Assembly: GCF_014652375.1 (NCBI RefSeq) | Contig: NZ_BMYR01000009.1 | Span: forward strand, 153,855 to 217,854 | Direction of reading: 5' to 3' | DNA from: Alishewanella tabrizica | GTDB taxonomy: Bacteria; Pseudomonadota; Gammaproteobacteria; Enterobacterales; Alteromonadaceae | Length of the DNA stretch: 64,000 nt | In this document: positions 37,256 through 46,296 of the stretch, one piece after another | Layout: the number at the start of each line of letters is the position of its first letter | How positions within the stretch are numbered: position 1 is the first letter of the stretch | Translations under genes and position numbers: made by a program | The notes under the pieces: generated by a model | Told to the model about the DNA's origin: nothing | What the model saw: the letters and a program-made list of their open reading frames with translations, nothing else | Databases searched by the model: none

Positions 37256-38800
37256 ATGTTAGATACTAACCTGAAGCAACAATTAAAAACTTATCTGCAG
37301 AACCTGAAAACCGAGGTTGAGCTGGTGGTGTCTTTAGACGAGAGCGCCAAAGCAGCCGAAGTGAATCAGTTGGCAAACGATATTGCCGAATTATCGAATT
37401 TAGTGACTTTACGTCGTGATGACAGTGCTGCTGAACGTGCACCTGCCATGTTAGTGCGTTCAGTTGCGAAAAATACGCACATTACCTTTGCCGGTGTACC
37501 GCTTGGCCATGAGTTTACCTCTTTAGTTCTGGCCTTACTGCATTCAGGCGGTCACCCAATAAAAGTAGACGCGGATCTGATTGAGCAGATCAAAAACATC
37601 AGCGGTAGCTTTAAATTTGAGACTTATGTGTCGTTAAGCTGCCAGACGTGCCCAGAAGTGGTGCAAGCGCTGAATATTATGTCAGCCATTAACCCGAACA
37701 TTACTAACGTGATGATTGATGGCGCCATGTTCCAAGACGAAGTGGCCGCGAAAAATATTATGGCGGTACCGTCGGTGTACTTAAATGGCGAATTATTCTC
37801 ACAAGGCGCCATTACCTTAGAGAAAATCATCCAGAAAATCGATGTTAATGCTGAGAAGCGTCAAGCCGAAGCGTTAAAGAACAAAGCTGACTTTGATGTG
37901 TTAGTGGTCGGCGGTGGTCCAGCCGGTGCCGCAGCATCTATTTATTCAGCCCGTAAAGGCTTAAATACCGGTATCGTAGCAGAGCGTTTTGGTGGCCAGG
38001 TGGCTGATACCGTGGGTATTGAGAACTTTATCTCGGTGAAATATACCGAAGGTCCAAAATTAGTGGCCGGTTTAGAAGCACACGTTCGTGAATACGACGT
38101 GGATATTATGAACAATCAGCGCGCGGTTAAACTGAGCAAGAAAGATAAAGTTGAGCTAGAACTCGCCAATGGTGCGGTGTTAAAAAGCAAAACGATTATC
38201 TTAAGCCCAGGTGCTCGCTGGCGCGAAATGAACGTGCCAGGTGAGCAGGAATACCGTGGTAAAGGTGTGGCGTACTGCCCGCACTGTGATGGTCCGCTGT
38301 TTAAAGGCAAAAAAGTGGCAGTCATCGGGGGCGGTAACTCCGGTATCGAAGCGGCCATTGACCTAGCAGGTATTGTTGAACACGTAACTGTGCTGGAATT
38401 TGCTGCTGAGCTGCGTGCTGATGCAGTATTGGTGAAAAAAGCCAATTCAATGGGCAATATCACCATTATCACTGAAGCGCAAACGACTGAAGTGACCGGT
38501 GATGGCACCAGAGTGAACGGTATTAACTATACTGATCGCAAAACGGGCGAAGCCAAGCATGTTGAGTTAGCGGGTATTTTCGTTCAGATCGGTTTGATTC
38601 CTAATACCGAATGGTTACGTGGCGCAGTGGAATTATCACCCCGTGGTGAAATTATTATCGATGAACGTGGCCAAACCTCTGTACCAGGCGTGTTTGCTGC
38701 TGGTGACGCAACAACAGCACCGTTTAAGCAAATTATTATTGCCATGGGTGCAGGTGCTAATGCCTCACTGGGTGCTTTTGATTACCTGATCCGTCAGTAA
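37256..38800 (+). CDS. ahpF: Alkyl hydroperoxide reductase subunit F
   Basis: 514 residues from the ATG at 37256 (a GTG one codon earlier is possible). The N-terminal tandem thioredoxin-fold domain carries CQTC near residue 129, the FAD domain [17 protein letters not shown], the redox CPHC near 341 and the NADH domain [15 protein letters not shown]. It transfers electrons from NADH to AhpC. GAGGAAGAAG precedes the start. Confidence 0.97.
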   Translation: MLDTNLKQQLKTYLQNLKTEVELVVSLDESAKAAEVNQLANDIAELSNLVTLRRDDSAAERAPAMLVRSVAKNTHITFAGVPLGHEFTSLVLALLHSGGHPIKVDADLIEQIKNISGSFKFETYVSLSCQTCPEVVQALNIMSAINPNITNVMIDGAMFQDEVAAKNIMAVPSVYLNGELFSQGAITLEKIIQKIDVNAEKRQAEALKNKADFDVLVVGGGPAGAAASIYSARKGLNTGIVAERFGGQVADTVGIENFISVKYTEGPKLVAGLEAHVREYDVDIMNNQRAVKLSKKDKVELELANGAVLKSKTIILSPGARWREMNVPGEQEYRGKGVAYCPHCDGPLFKGKKVAVIGGGNSGIEAAIDLAGIVEHVTVLEFAAELRADAVLVKKANSMGNITIITEAQTTEVTGDGTRVNGINYTDRKTGEAKHVELAGIFVQIGLIPNTEWLRGAVELSPRGEIIIDERGQTSVPGVFAAGDATTAPFKQIIIAMGAGANASLGAFDYLIRQ

Positions 38801-38886
38801 GCATTGTAGTTTTGCAGGTTAACAATGCGCTGCTGTTAACCTGAGTGTTACCCTTTCATAGCGCGGGATACTCTCTCATCCCTGTT

Positions 38887-38916
38887 GGCGGCAACCTTTG
38901 GTTGCCGCCTTTTTTA
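38887..38916 (+). terminator. Terminator of ahpF
   Basis: GGCGGCAACC and GGTTGCCGCC form a perfect 10-bp stem with a three-base loop, then six T. Confidence 0.95.
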
Positions 38917-39184
38917 TTTGCCCAATCGCATGCGCTATTGTTTGCTCATTGACACTTCCATGTTGCAGTTACCCAAGTTAGATCGTCAACATTGCTTTGC
39001 AATATTCTCTTTTATTGCATTCGTCCTGCAGTATTTACCACGCATCTCGCGGTGGTTTAGATATAGAAATATGCTTCTTTGATAGCCTTTGGTTATAACT
39101 GAGCGTAATTTGCTATTTCCGCTTTTTGCTTAAGCTGGTTAAGCTAATAGCCTATTGATGATGTTTTGCTTGGAGCCGCCGGCT
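38917..39184. other. Intergenic region before cysG
   Basis: Between the ahpF terminator and the chosen cysG start. It presumably holds the cysG promoter. No gene and no convincing regulatory motif seen. Confidence 0.4.
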
Positions 39185-40606
39185 GTGCAGTATTTACCCC
39201 TTTTCGTTAAACTGACTGATAAACCGGTATTAATTGTCGGTGGTGGCAGTGTGGCGCTGCGTAAAGCAGGCACTTTGCTTAGTGCTGGCGCTAAGCTGAG
39301 CGTGATTTCTCCCGAGTTTGCACCGGAGTTTTTAGCCTGGCAAGCCGAAGGCAAAGCCGAGTTACTGCAAGGCTACTTTGAACCCCACTTGCTGGACGGC
39401 AAGTTGTTGGTGATTGCTGCCACCGATAATGACGACGTGAATGCCGCTGTCTATGAGGCGGCTACTACACGCAATATGCTGGTCAATACGGTAGATGATC
39501 AGCCTAAATGCGGTTTTATCTTCCCGTCTATTATCGATCGCAGCCCAATTATTATTGCTATCTCGAGTTTCGGCACCGCCCCCGTGTTAGCAAGACGCTT
39601 ACGTGAAAAACTGGAAACCTTATTACCGCAACATTTAGGGCCATTGGCGGAATTAGTCGGGCGTTTTCGCGATAAAGTTAAAGCCAAGTTTCAAGGCTTT
39701 GCCGCGCGGCGGCAATTTTGGGAGCGGGTGTTTGACTCTGAGGTTGTGCGGGAGTTAGAAGCGAATCGCCCCGCTGCTGCCGAACAACGGTTAGCCGATT
39801 TATTAGAAACCCAACCCGCCCGTGAAGGCGAGGTGTGGATTGTCGGTGCTGGCCCCGGTGATCCAGAGCTATTAACCTTAAAAGCGCTGCAGCTAATGCA
39901 ACAGGCCGATGTAGTGGTTTATGATTATTTAGTATCGCCACACATTATGGAGCTAGTACGCCGCGATGCGGAGCGCATTTGCGTTGGTAAAAAAGCCGGA
40001 GCACATTCGATGCCGCAGCAAGATACCAACGCACTATTGGTGCAATTGGCCAAGGAAGGAAAAAAAGTGTGTCGCTTAAAAGGTGGTGATCCTTTTATCT
40101 TTGGCCGTGGCGGCGAAGAAATTGAAGCCTTACTGCCTGAGAACATTTCTTTTCAGGTTGTACCTGGTATTACCGCAGCCGCCGGCTGTGCTGCCTATGC
40201 GGGTATTCCGTTAACGCATCGCGACCATGCGCAAAGTGTGCAATTTGTAACGGGGCATTGTCGAAAATCTGGTGATGAACCAGACTGGTATAGTATGAGC
40301 AGGCCCAATCAAACGCTGGTGATCTATATGGGCATTATGAAAGCGGCAGATATTCAGCAGCAGCTGTTAGCGGCTGGACGTGCAGCCGACACACCGTTAG
40401 CCATTATTGAAAACGGTACGCGGCGCGAGCAACGCGTGGTTACTGGCACCTTAGCCGAGCTTGCCTTGCTGGTAGCACAACAGCAGGTGGTATCGCCAGC
40501 GTTATTAGTGATTGGTGAGGTGGTGAGTTTACAATCACAACTGCACTGGTTTGGACAGCGCCCAACCGCCGCAGTTTTTTCCCAACCTATAACCAATTTA
40601 GCCTAA
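39185..40606 (+). CDS. cysG: Sirohaem synthase CysG (trifunctional)
   Basis: 473 residues from a GTG at 39185 with GGAG 9 bases upstream; in-frame TTG/ATG codons 8-10 codons earlier are poorly placed and the family begins at MQYLPLF. The N-terminal half is precorrin-2 dehydrogenase/ferrochelatase (IVGGGSVALRKAG, DDQPKCGFIFPSI); the C-terminal half is uroporphyrinogen-III methyltransferase (VGAGPGDPELLTLKAL near residue 220, LKGGDPFIFGRGGEE, GITAA). It makes the sirohaem needed by CysI. It precedes cysC by 57 bases. Confidence 0.96.
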   Translation: MQYLPLFVKLTDKPVLIVGGGSVALRKAGTLLSAGAKLSVISPEFAPEFLAWQAEGKAELLQGYFEPHLLDGKLLVIAATDNDDVNAAVYEAATTRNMLVNTVDDQPKCGFIFPSIIDRSPIIIAISSFGTAPVLARRLREKLETLLPQHLGPLAELVGRFRDKVKAKFQGFAARRQFWERVFDSEVVRELEANRPAAAEQRLADLLETQPAREGEVWIVGAGPGDPELLTLKALQLMQQADVVVYDYLVSPHIMELVRRDAERICVGKKAGAHSMPQQDTNALLVQLAKEGKKVCRLKGGDPFIFGRGGEEIEALLPENISFQVVPGITAAAGCAAYAGIPLTHRDHAQSVQFVTGHCRKSGDEPDWYSMSRPNQTLVIYMGIMKAADIQQQLLAAGRAADTPLAIIENGTRREQRVVTGTLAELALLVAQQQVVSPALLVIGEVVSLQSQLHWFGQRPTAAVFSQPITNLA

Positions 40607-40663
40607 GCGCTTGAGTTAATATAAGCTTAGCCGCTAAGCTAGCAAAAATACTAGGGAATAGTA

Positions 40664-41275
40664 ATGAGCCAAATGCCCGATAACAGCCATATAAAATGGC
40701 AAGACTATCAAATTGACGCTACAAAGCGTGCCGCAATTAAAGGTCATCAAAGTACCGTACTCTGGTTTACCGGCTTAAGTGGCTCGGGTAAATCCACGGT
40801 GGCCAATGCCTTAGAGCAAGCCTTAGTGGCGAAAGGTATCCATACCTATTTGCTCGATGGCGATAATGTGCGCCACGGCTTATGTGCCGATTTAGGTTTT
40901 AGCGAAGCCGATCGTACCGAAAACTTACGTCGGGTAGGCGCGGTCGCAGGTCTGATGGTCGATGCTGGACTTTTGGTGTTAAGCGCCTTTATCTCCCCAT
41001 ATCGCAGCCAGCGCGAGCTGGTGAAAAGCTTGGTGCCTGCAGGCAAATTTCTGGAAATTCATATCGCTACACCTTTAGCAGTGTGTGAGCAACGCGATGT
41101 AAAAGGTTTATACAAGAAAGCGCGCGCCGGCGAAATTCGCCAGTTCACTGGCATTTCCGATCCTTACGAAGCGCCGCTGGCAGCCGATTTAGTAATCAAT
41201 ACTGCCGAAAGCACGCTGGAGCAAAGCGTTGAGCAGTTATTGGCATTATTGACTCATAACGGGATCATTACGTAG
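40664..41275 (+). CDS. cysC: Adenylylsulfate (APS) kinase CysC
   Basis: 203 residues. P-loop [18 protein letters not shown] near residue 36, APS-binding [11 protein letters not shown] and [12 protein letters not shown], and the lid [14 protein letters not shown] are intact. It phosphorylates APS to PAPS, the substrate of CysH. In relatives cysDN usually lies between cysG and cysC; here it is absent. Confidence 0.97.
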   Translation: MSQMPDNSHIKWQDYQIDATKRAAIKGHQSTVLWFTGLSGSGKSTVANALEQALVAKGIHTYLLDGDNVRHGLCADLGFSEADRTENLRRVGAVAGLMVDAGLLVLSAFISPYRSQRELVKSLVPAGKFLEIHIATPLAVCEQRDVKGLYKKARAGEIRQFTGISDPYEAPLAADLVINTAESTLEQSVEQLLALLTHNGIIT

Positions 41276-41390
41276 TTTGAAATCATTCCAAGATTATGAG
41301 TGTTGCTGGTTCAAAAGAACCTTCTGTAGAAATGGTTAAAAGTGATATCAAACGAGGCGGTAAACGCAGAGTATCCTTTTTAGGGGACGT

Positions 41391-41503
41391 GTTTTTCAGG
41401 GATGAAAAACCTCACAAATTCGTCAGGAACGAATTTGAACAGTGCTTGCGCTGGCCCACAGGGTAAACTTCAGGATGAATGTTTATAACCGTACAAGGAT
41501 GTA
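41391..41503 (+). ncRNA. Cluster of GGA-loop hairpins, putative CsrA-binding RNA element
   Basis: Four hairpins in about 110 bases each present GGA in the loop: GTTTTTCA-GGGA-TGAAAAAC (41391-41410), CAAATTCGT-CAGGA-ACGAATTTG (41415-41437), TAAAC.TTCA-GGA-TGAA.GTTTA with one bulge (41464-41485), and TACA-AGGA-TGTA (41492-41503). GTACAAGGATGT at 41491-41502 is an exact match to the CsrA SELEX consensus RUACARGGAUGU. GGA spacing is 26, 47 and 24 bases, close to a period of 24. It could be a CsrB/RsmY-like sponge RNA or the CsrA-controlled leader of cysQ. No clear terminator or promoter was found, so the ends are not defined. Confidence 0.62.
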
Positions 41504-41560
41504 TTCACAGCGGTCCCACTAAAAAGCGATACGTTGCGTTTAGCCGCCGTATGCTGTGAA
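41504..41560. repeat. Compound inverted repeat upstream of cysQ
   Basis: TTCACAGC (41504-41511) and GCTGTGAA (41553-41560) enclose an inner CTAAA...TTTAG stem, which in turn can hold GCGA/TTGC. It directly follows the GGA-hairpin cluster. A further hairpin GCTCT-TTGC-AGAGC lies at about 41610-41623. No U tract follows. Confidence 0.6.
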
Positions 41561-41698
41561 CGTGAATCTGCAAATCTTCGTGCAAGAACAAATTAGAGAT
41601 TGAAACAGCGCTCTTTGCAGAGCTGAGTTACCAGTTCAGTCTTATTTTCTAGTGAGTTAGAGTTTTTGTTTGCGAAATAAATATGATTGGAAAACACC

Positions 41699-42460
41699 AT
41701 GCCATTTTTAAACAGTATTATTGAGATCGCCGAACAAGCAGGTCAAGCTATTTTAGAGGTTTATCAGCAAGATAGCAGTAATTTTAATATTACTGACAAA
41801 GCGGATGCCTCGCCACTGACTGCGGCAGATTTAGCCGCTCATCAACTAATTGTGAAAGCATTAACAGCGCTGACCCCAGATACGCCCATTTTATCGGAAG
41901 AAGCGGCTGATATTAGCTGGACGATTCGGCAGCAATGGCAACGTTATTGGTTAGTCGATCCCTTAGATGGCACCAAAGAGTTTATAAAGCGTAATGGCGA
42001 ATTTACCGTCAATATTGCCTTAATTGAGCACGGCGAGCCGATCCTTGGCGTAGTGCATGCTCCTGTGCTGGGTAAAACCTATTATGCAGCAATAGGGCAA
42101 GGTGCTTTCTTAAAAACTGCAGCAGGTATTAAGTCAATTCAGGTCAGTTCAACACCAGACGTTGTGCGCGTTGTTGGCAGTCGTAGTCATCCTAGCCCCG
42201 ATTTAGCCAGTTATTTAACGCGCTTTGCCCAGCATGAAATGGTACCGGTCGGTAGCTCACTAAAGTTTTGCTTAGTGGCCGAAGGGGCCGCTGATATTTA
42301 TCCGCGTTTTGGTCCCACCATGCAGTGGGATACGGGGGCCGGTCATATTGTGGCGACAGAAGCCGGTGCGACCGTGCGCTTTGAGGGATTAACAGAAAAT
42401 GTGTATCAGCGGGAAAATTTACTGAACCCGTACTTTATTGTTTCAGCAATCAAAGAGTAA
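41699..42460 (+). CDS. cysQ: 3'(2'),5'-bisphosphate nucleotidase CysQ
   Basis: 253 residues from the ATG at 41699 (a TTG four codons upstream is in frame). The inositol-monophosphatase-type metal motifs are present: ILSEEAAD, DPLDGTKEF near residue 86, and WDTGAGHIVATEAG. It clears the PAP left by CysH. The 423-base gap from cysC contains the hairpin elements listed separately. Confidence 0.95.
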   Translation: MPFLNSIIEIAEQAGQAILEVYQQDSSNFNITDKADASPLTAADLAAHQLIVKALTALTPDTPILSEEAADISWTIRQQWQRYWLVDPLDGTKEFIKRNGEFTVNIALIEHGEPILGVVHAPVLGKTYYAAIGQGAFLKTAAGIKSIQVSSTPDVVRVVGSRSHPSPDLASYLTRFAQHEMVPVGSSLKFCLVAEGAADIYPRFGPTMQWDTGAGHIVATEAGATVRFEGLTENVYQRENLLNPYFIVSAIKE

Positions 42461-42543
42461 GTGTATTACGCTGCCCTTTTCCGTTGTGTCGTTCTCAGAT
42501 GTAGTCTTTGATGTCTTGTCAGCGAATCTACAAGAATTCTGGG

Positions 42544-42549
42544 TATAAT
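42544..42549 (+). promoter_or_regulatory. -10 element upstream of rsuA
   Basis: A perfect TATAAT about 44 bases before the rsuA ATG; the -35 region is not clear. Confidence 0.4.
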
Positions 42550-42592
42550 AGGCAAAAATTGAGTTACACAGCTGAATAACGATAGGTGGCTT

Positions 42593-43285
42593 ATGCGTTT
42601 AGATAAATATATATGTGATTGCACCGGCTTAACCCGTTCGCAAGCCGGTAAAAGTGTGCGCCAGGGTTTAGTCACAATTAATGGCGAGTTAGTAAAACAA
42701 GCTGCGCGACAGGTGTCTGACAGCGACACTGTGATACTGGATGGTAACGAATTACAGTTGGTTGGGTTACGTTATTTTATGTTGCATAAACCCGCAGGAT
42801 TTTTATGTGCGAATGAAGACGCTGAGCATCAAACGGTATTTGAACTGCTGGACGAGCCCTTAGTTGAGCGTTTGCATACTGTCGGTCGTCTTGATCTGGA
42901 TACGACAGGCTTATTACTGATTACCGATGATGGGCAATGGTCACATCGCTTAACGTCACCTAAACACCATGTTCCCAAAACCTATCGAGTATGGACGGCC
43001 GATCCTATCCCCACCGAAGCCATCAGTCAGTTTGCCGAAGGCATTATGCTACGCGGTGAAAAAGATCCGACTAAACCTGCAGAGCTAGAAATTGTGGCCG
43101 AACATGAAGCCTTACTGACGATTCACGAGGGGCGTTATCATCAAGTAAAGCGCATGTTTGCCGCTATTGGTAATAAGGTGGAGCAGCTACACCGCGAGCG
43201 CATAGGCGGTTTACAACTGCCAGCTGATTTGGCTGAAGGGGAATATCGTGCAATTAGCCCTGATGAGTTAGCATTATTGTACTAG
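42593..43285 (+). CDS. rsuA: 16S rRNA pseudouridine(516) synthase RsuA
   Basis: 230 residues (E. coli 231). N-terminal S4 RNA-binding domain (MRLDKYICDCTGLTRSQAG) and a catalytic domain with GRLDLDTTGLLLITDDG (catalytic Asp near 102) and HEGRYHQVKRMFAAIGN. Length and start fit RsuA better than RluB/E/F. ATAGGTGG precedes the ATG. Confidence 0.94.
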   Translation: MRLDKYICDCTGLTRSQAGKSVRQGLVTINGELVKQAARQVSDSDTVILDGNELQLVGLRYFMLHKPAGFLCANEDAEHQTVFELLDEPLVERLHTVGRLDLDTTGLLLITDDGQWSHRLTSPKHHVPKTYRVWTADPIPTEAISQFAEGIMLRGEKDPTKPAELEIVAEHEALLTIHEGRYHQVKRMFAAIGNKVEQLHRERIGGLQLPADLAEGEYRAISPDELALLY

Positions 43286-43301
43286 CCTGATGCTAAATAT
43301 G

Positions 43302-43331
43302 AAAAGCCGACGTGCTAATGTCGGCTTTTAT
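43302..43331. terminator. Terminator after rsuA, possibly bidirectional
   Basis: AAAAGCCGAC and GTCGGCTTTT form a 10-bp stem with an 8-base loop, then TAT. It lies between convergent rsuA and the lipoprotein operon. Confidence 0.85.
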
Positions 43332-43374
43332 AAAAGTTAATGGCATTTCGCTAAAGGCGATTGACTAGGTACTA

Positions 43375-44049
43375 TTATTTTTTAGTTTCGCTTACAACGG
43401 GCTGACCATATTTAGGAGAGCGGGGGCCATACAATAAGCCGTTGTGGCTTTCTGAATACAGCAGACGATTGGCGCTAATGGCTGCAATATCAAAGCCTTT
43501 ATCCGTAATCGATTCCAGGATCTGATTAACCGCAGCTTCTACTAACATACCAATTAAACCGCCACCACTGTTGCCACGATTTTCGGCTGAAGAGGCTCTG
43601 GCTTTATGTTGCCATAATACGGCGCCTGAGCGTAAATCAACCAGCGTTGCCGACACACTAACCGCGGTTTCGCTTGATAGCACGACATAGCTGGTGCCGT
43701 ACTCTTCTATTGTCATATAAAGTGCCGTGTCAGCACCAAAAATTTCTCTTACCTTTTCAAATGGTGCCGCATGAATATCGGTAGCTTCCGTTAAACCATT
43801 GCTGCGGAACGTTTGTTCCACTAATGTTACTGGAAAAACATAATAGCCTGATTCAGCGATAGGACCTGCAACTTGCGACATTAGGCTGTACTGTGCCACA
43901 ACCTCAACGCTATTATTGATGGGCGGTAACACTAATATTGAGTGTGGATCGGCGCTACGGAACGCACTATAGTCATGCGCTGGCGGTGCACTAACGCAGG
44001 CGGTAAGTAATAACGCGGAGCTTAAAAAAACCAATTTTAACCACTGCAT
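43375..44049 (-). CDS. GNA1162/DUF799 family lipoprotein
   Basis: 224 residues. Lipobox LLLTAC|V gives a lipid-anchored cysteine at about 18. The mature protein resembles DUF799 (Neisseria GNA1162 structure), with HSILVLPPINNSVEV near the start, a TolB-N-like fold. It is the last gene of a three-lipoprotein operon with the DUF4810 and CsgG-like genes (gaps 1 and 10 bases). The set probably forms an envelope complex; function is not established. Confidence 0.85.
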   Translation of the reverse strand: MQWLKLVFLSSALLLTACVSAPPAHDYSAFRSADPHSILVLPPINNSVEVVAQYSLMSQVAGPIAESGYYVFPVTLVEQTFRSNGLTEATDIHAAPFEKVREIFGADTALYMTIEEYGTSYVVLSSETAVSVSATLVDLRSGAVLWQHKARASSAENRGNSGGGLIGMLVEAAVNQILESITDKGFDIAAISANRLLYSESHNGLLYGPRSPKYGQPVVSETKK

Positions 44050-44050
44050 A

Positions 44051-44398
44051 TTAAGCTCCCTTCTTAGATTTTAATAAAAAGTCTAAATACTTTGCAGACT
44101 CTGGAAAAAGTGTTTTTTCTTGTTCGAATTGTTGTTCGCCTTCAGCAGGACTACCAGAATCGAAATACAACAAACCTAAGTGTGCATGAATGCCAGGGGC
44201 AACTTTTTTGCCTTTCGCAGCCGCATCTTGAATAATGGTCTGTAAGGCGGCTATTTGCTCTTGTGGCGTAGTGGTGTCACCTTTCAAATAGGTATACACC
44301 GCTTTGTTATATTCGCCATGATAATACAGGGGCTCAGTGGTTGTTTTACACGCAGAGAGTGCCAAGAGCATGCCAGATGCTAAAAGAAGTTTTTTCAT
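44051..44398 (-). CDS. DUF4810 family lipoprotein
   Basis: 115 residues with lipobox LALSAC|K. After the cysteine comes TTEPLYYHGEYNKAVYTYLKG, the usual DUF4810 beginning, and TPR-like helices (GIHAHLGLLYFDSGSPAEGEQ). Always seen between CsgG-like and GNA1162-like genes in this operon type, so probably a partner in the same complex. Confidence 0.85.
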   Translation of the reverse strand: MKKLLLASGMLLALSACKTTTEPLYYHGEYNKAVYTYLKGDTTTPQEQIAALQTIIQDAAAKGKKVAPGIHAHLGLLYFDSGSPAEGEQQFEQEKTLFPESAKYLDFLLKSKKGA

Positions 44399-44408
44399 TG
44401 TGATGCCC

Positions 44409-45092
44409 TTATTCCGTTTGCCACTGACCAGATTCGAGACCCGTCACTAATTTGTTAACGACCTCGCGAATGGCCAAATCCAGTACCTTACCGTTTAGCG
44501 TAGCATCATAACCTGCCGTACTACCAAAACCGATAACCTCACGCTCTGACAAACTGTACTCACCGGCACCTTGTACTGAGTAAACGACCTCTGAGGTACT
44601 CACATCTACAACATTAAGCGTTACTTTTGAATAAGCGATTTGTGACTTGCCTTTCCCTAAGATGCCAAAAAGTTGTGTATCGCCGATGGATTTTCGACCA
44701 AATTCAGTCACATCCCCGGTAATGACATAACGCGCCCCTTTTAAGGATTGTTGAACACCCGTAAGCGCTGCTTCATTAGACAGTGCTTGCATGTTGTCAC
44801 GGTCCATCACGCTAAAGCGGTTGGTTTGCTGCAAATGACTCATCAAAGAGGTTTTTGCTTGATTACCTAACGTATCGGTACCGTTGGAAAAGAGTCCATT
44901 TTGGAAACTGGAGCGATTTACAAATTGACCAACAACCAATCTGCTTTTCGCGCCGCTATAGGCTGTACCATAGCTGGCAACTTTTGGTGTTTCAATAACT
45001 TGTGAAGAGGTGGTGGCACAGCCGCTTATTACAGCAGCAGTTAATCCCGCAACGAAAATCGCTTTCGTTGCGCGAGTAATGTTCCTATTCAT
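44409..45092 (-). CDS. CsgG/HfaB family lipoprotein
   Basis: 227 residues with lipobox VISGC|A at about 25. The CsgG/HfaB core is recognisable: SRLVVGQFVNRSSFQ, RFSVMDRDNMQAL, ARYVITGDVTEFG and VTLNVVDVSTSEVVYSVQG. CsgG forms an outer-membrane export pore for curli, but no curli genes are here. In this three-gene context a periplasmic or outer-membrane structural role is more likely. First gene of the operon. Confidence 0.88.
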   Translation of the reverse strand: MNRNITRATKAIFVAGLTAAVISGCATTSSQVIETPKVASYGTAYSGAKSRLVVGQFVNRSSFQNGLFSNGTDTLGNQAKTSLMSHLQQTNRFSVMDRDNMQALSNEAALTGVQQSLKGARYVITGDVTEFGRKSIGDTQLFGILGKGKSQIAYSKVTLNVVDVSTSEVVYSVQGAGEYSLSEREVIGFGSTAGYDATLNGKVLDLAIREVVNKLVTGLESGQWQTE

Positions 45093-45486
45093 ACTTACTC
45101 CATCAATTATAGGTTTTTATTGTGAGGTGTTAATAAATGTGTCAGGTAGGATAATAAACAGTGCTTAAGCAACATATTAAAAACAATATCCTTATCTTCG
45201 TAAATTTATAACTGATATGCTGAAAAAAAAGCAATAGGATAATAAAGTTATTTTTAATATTACCTAACGGATATCTTATATAAACCTAACTAAGGTAAAT
45301 TTTATATGAGAATATTTATTTGTATGGATAACACTGCGTAAGTTGGACGGGTTAAAGCGAAAAATGTTTTTCAACAAGGTTCAGTAATAGAGTGAGTAGC
45401 GAGTACCATTAACAACTGGTGCGTTTTTAGAACTTAAGCTATAAGTATCAGTCAGCGTCATTGTTGATGAATTAATAAGGAAATTT
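45093..45486. other. A+T-rich intergenic region between divergent genes
   Basis: About 390 bases between the CsgG-like operon and the YeaQ-type gene. It is clearly more A+T-rich than its surroundings, with scattered TTATA/ATATT tracts. It must contain two divergent promoters. No gene, hairpin or recognised box stands out. Confidence 0.4.
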
Positions 45487-45726
45487 ATGAGTTTTATTGT
45501 TTTTTTGATTCTGGGTGCGCTAGCCGGTTGGTTAGCTGGCAATATTATGAAAGGTCGTGGCTTTGGCATTTTAGGTAATATTGTTGTGGGTATTGTTGGT
45601 TCAATATTAGGCGGTTTCCTGTTTAGTGCGCTTGGCTTGCAGGCATTCGGTTTTATTGGCTCGCTGATTATGGCGACGGTAGGCGCTGTGGTGTTATTGT
45701 TTCTGATTAGCCTGATAAAGCGTTAG
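45487..45726 (+). CDS. GlsB/YeaQ/YmgE family small membrane protein
   Basis: 79 residues, nearly all hydrophobic, with three helices and the glycine pattern GALAGWLAGNIMKGRGFGILGNIVVGIVGS (first part) typical of the transglycosylase-associated/YeaQ family, often stress-induced (RpoS). AATAAGGA precedes the ATG. Its stop overlaps the stop of the converging DUF1289 gene. Confidence 0.9.
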   Translation: MSFIVFLILGALAGWLAGNIMKGRGFGILGNIVVGIVGSILGGFLFSALGLQAFGFIGSLIMATVGAVVLLFLISLIKR

Positions 45727-45965
45727 AAGAGATCTAAGGTTACGGGGGCCACAGTTGTGGCCTCATCTTTTTGTTGTCGTTGCTTTAAACGTAAGCGGCG
45801 CTGTACAAGTAAACGTAAGATATGCGCACGTTCGTTGTCGGGTTTTAGATGCCAGTTAAAGCGTTCATCACGCGAGCGCAAGCAGCCAAGGCAATAGCCA
45901 CGGTTATTACTCTGGCAAACCCCAATACAGGGATTAGCAATGTCAAACAGTTCCAGTTGGTCCAT
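45723..45965 (-). CDS. DUF1289 domain protein
   Basis: 80 residues from the ATG at 45965; the open frame reaches 46046 but the extra part has no conservation. The cysteine signature PCIGVCQSNNRGYCLGCLRS is that of DUF1289, a short Fe-S or zinc-binding motif. Positively charged C-terminal helix (RLLVQRRLRLKQRQQ). Function unknown. Stop overlaps the YeaQ-type gene by 4 bp. Confidence 0.8.
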   Translation of the reverse strand: MDQLELFDIANPCIGVCQSNNRGYCLGCLRSRDERFNWHLKPDNERAHILRLLVQRRLRLKQRQQKDEATTVAPVTLDLF

Positions 45966-46091
45966 TACAGGTGATACCTGCTGTATTTGTTTGTTAAGCG
46001 TTAAGAAGACTGCCTTTACTGTAGTTTTTTCTAGCAACTTGTACAAATTTTAATTATTTTCGCTTAAAAGCCTCTTTTCTGCAAAAAGCGG

Positions 46092-46120
46092 TTGACTCCG
46101 GACTGATAGACGTCTATTAA
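46092..46120 (+). promoter_or_regulatory. Promoter of the ilv operon
   Basis: TTGACT (46092-46097), 17-base spacer, TATTAA (46115-46120): a good sigma-70 promoter about 65 bases before the leader peptide. Confidence 0.75.
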
Positions 46121-46186
46121 TAGAGCATCTTGATTTGATAACTCAAATCTTATCCAATTAACCGTTAGAGTTAGTGAGTAAATAAC

Positions 46187-46273
46187 ATGCGTTTAGCGTC
46201 AGTTCTAAACATTATTGTCCTCGTAGTCGTGGTGATTATTAATCTCCGCGGGGGCGGTGTATTGGAACGATAA
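46187..46273 (+). CDS. ilvL: ilv operon leader peptide
   Basis: 28 codons: MRLASVLNIIVLVVVVIINL then RGGGVLER. Seventeen of the first 20 residues after the start region include a block of Ile, Val and Leu codons (I I V L V V V V I I), the regulatory codons expected for an attenuator sensing branched-chain aminoacyl-tRNAs. It is too short for usual gene finding. It lies between a strong promoter and a terminator ahead of ilvG. Confidence 0.92.
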   Translation: MRLASVLNIIVLVVVVIINLRGGGVLER

Positions 46274-46296
46274 AGCGCATTAAGTCGACTTCCAGC

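Noticed and set aside
41355..41366. ops/JUMPstart-like element (GGCGGTA)
   Set aside because: Only seven bases match, and the downstream gene is not a long polysaccharide operon.
41296..41466. A 56-codon open frame (MSVAGSKEPS...) across the GGA-hairpin region
   Set aside because: No ribosome binding site, no recognised family, and the perfect hairpins with GGA loops explain the sequence better; kept as RNA element, not CDS.
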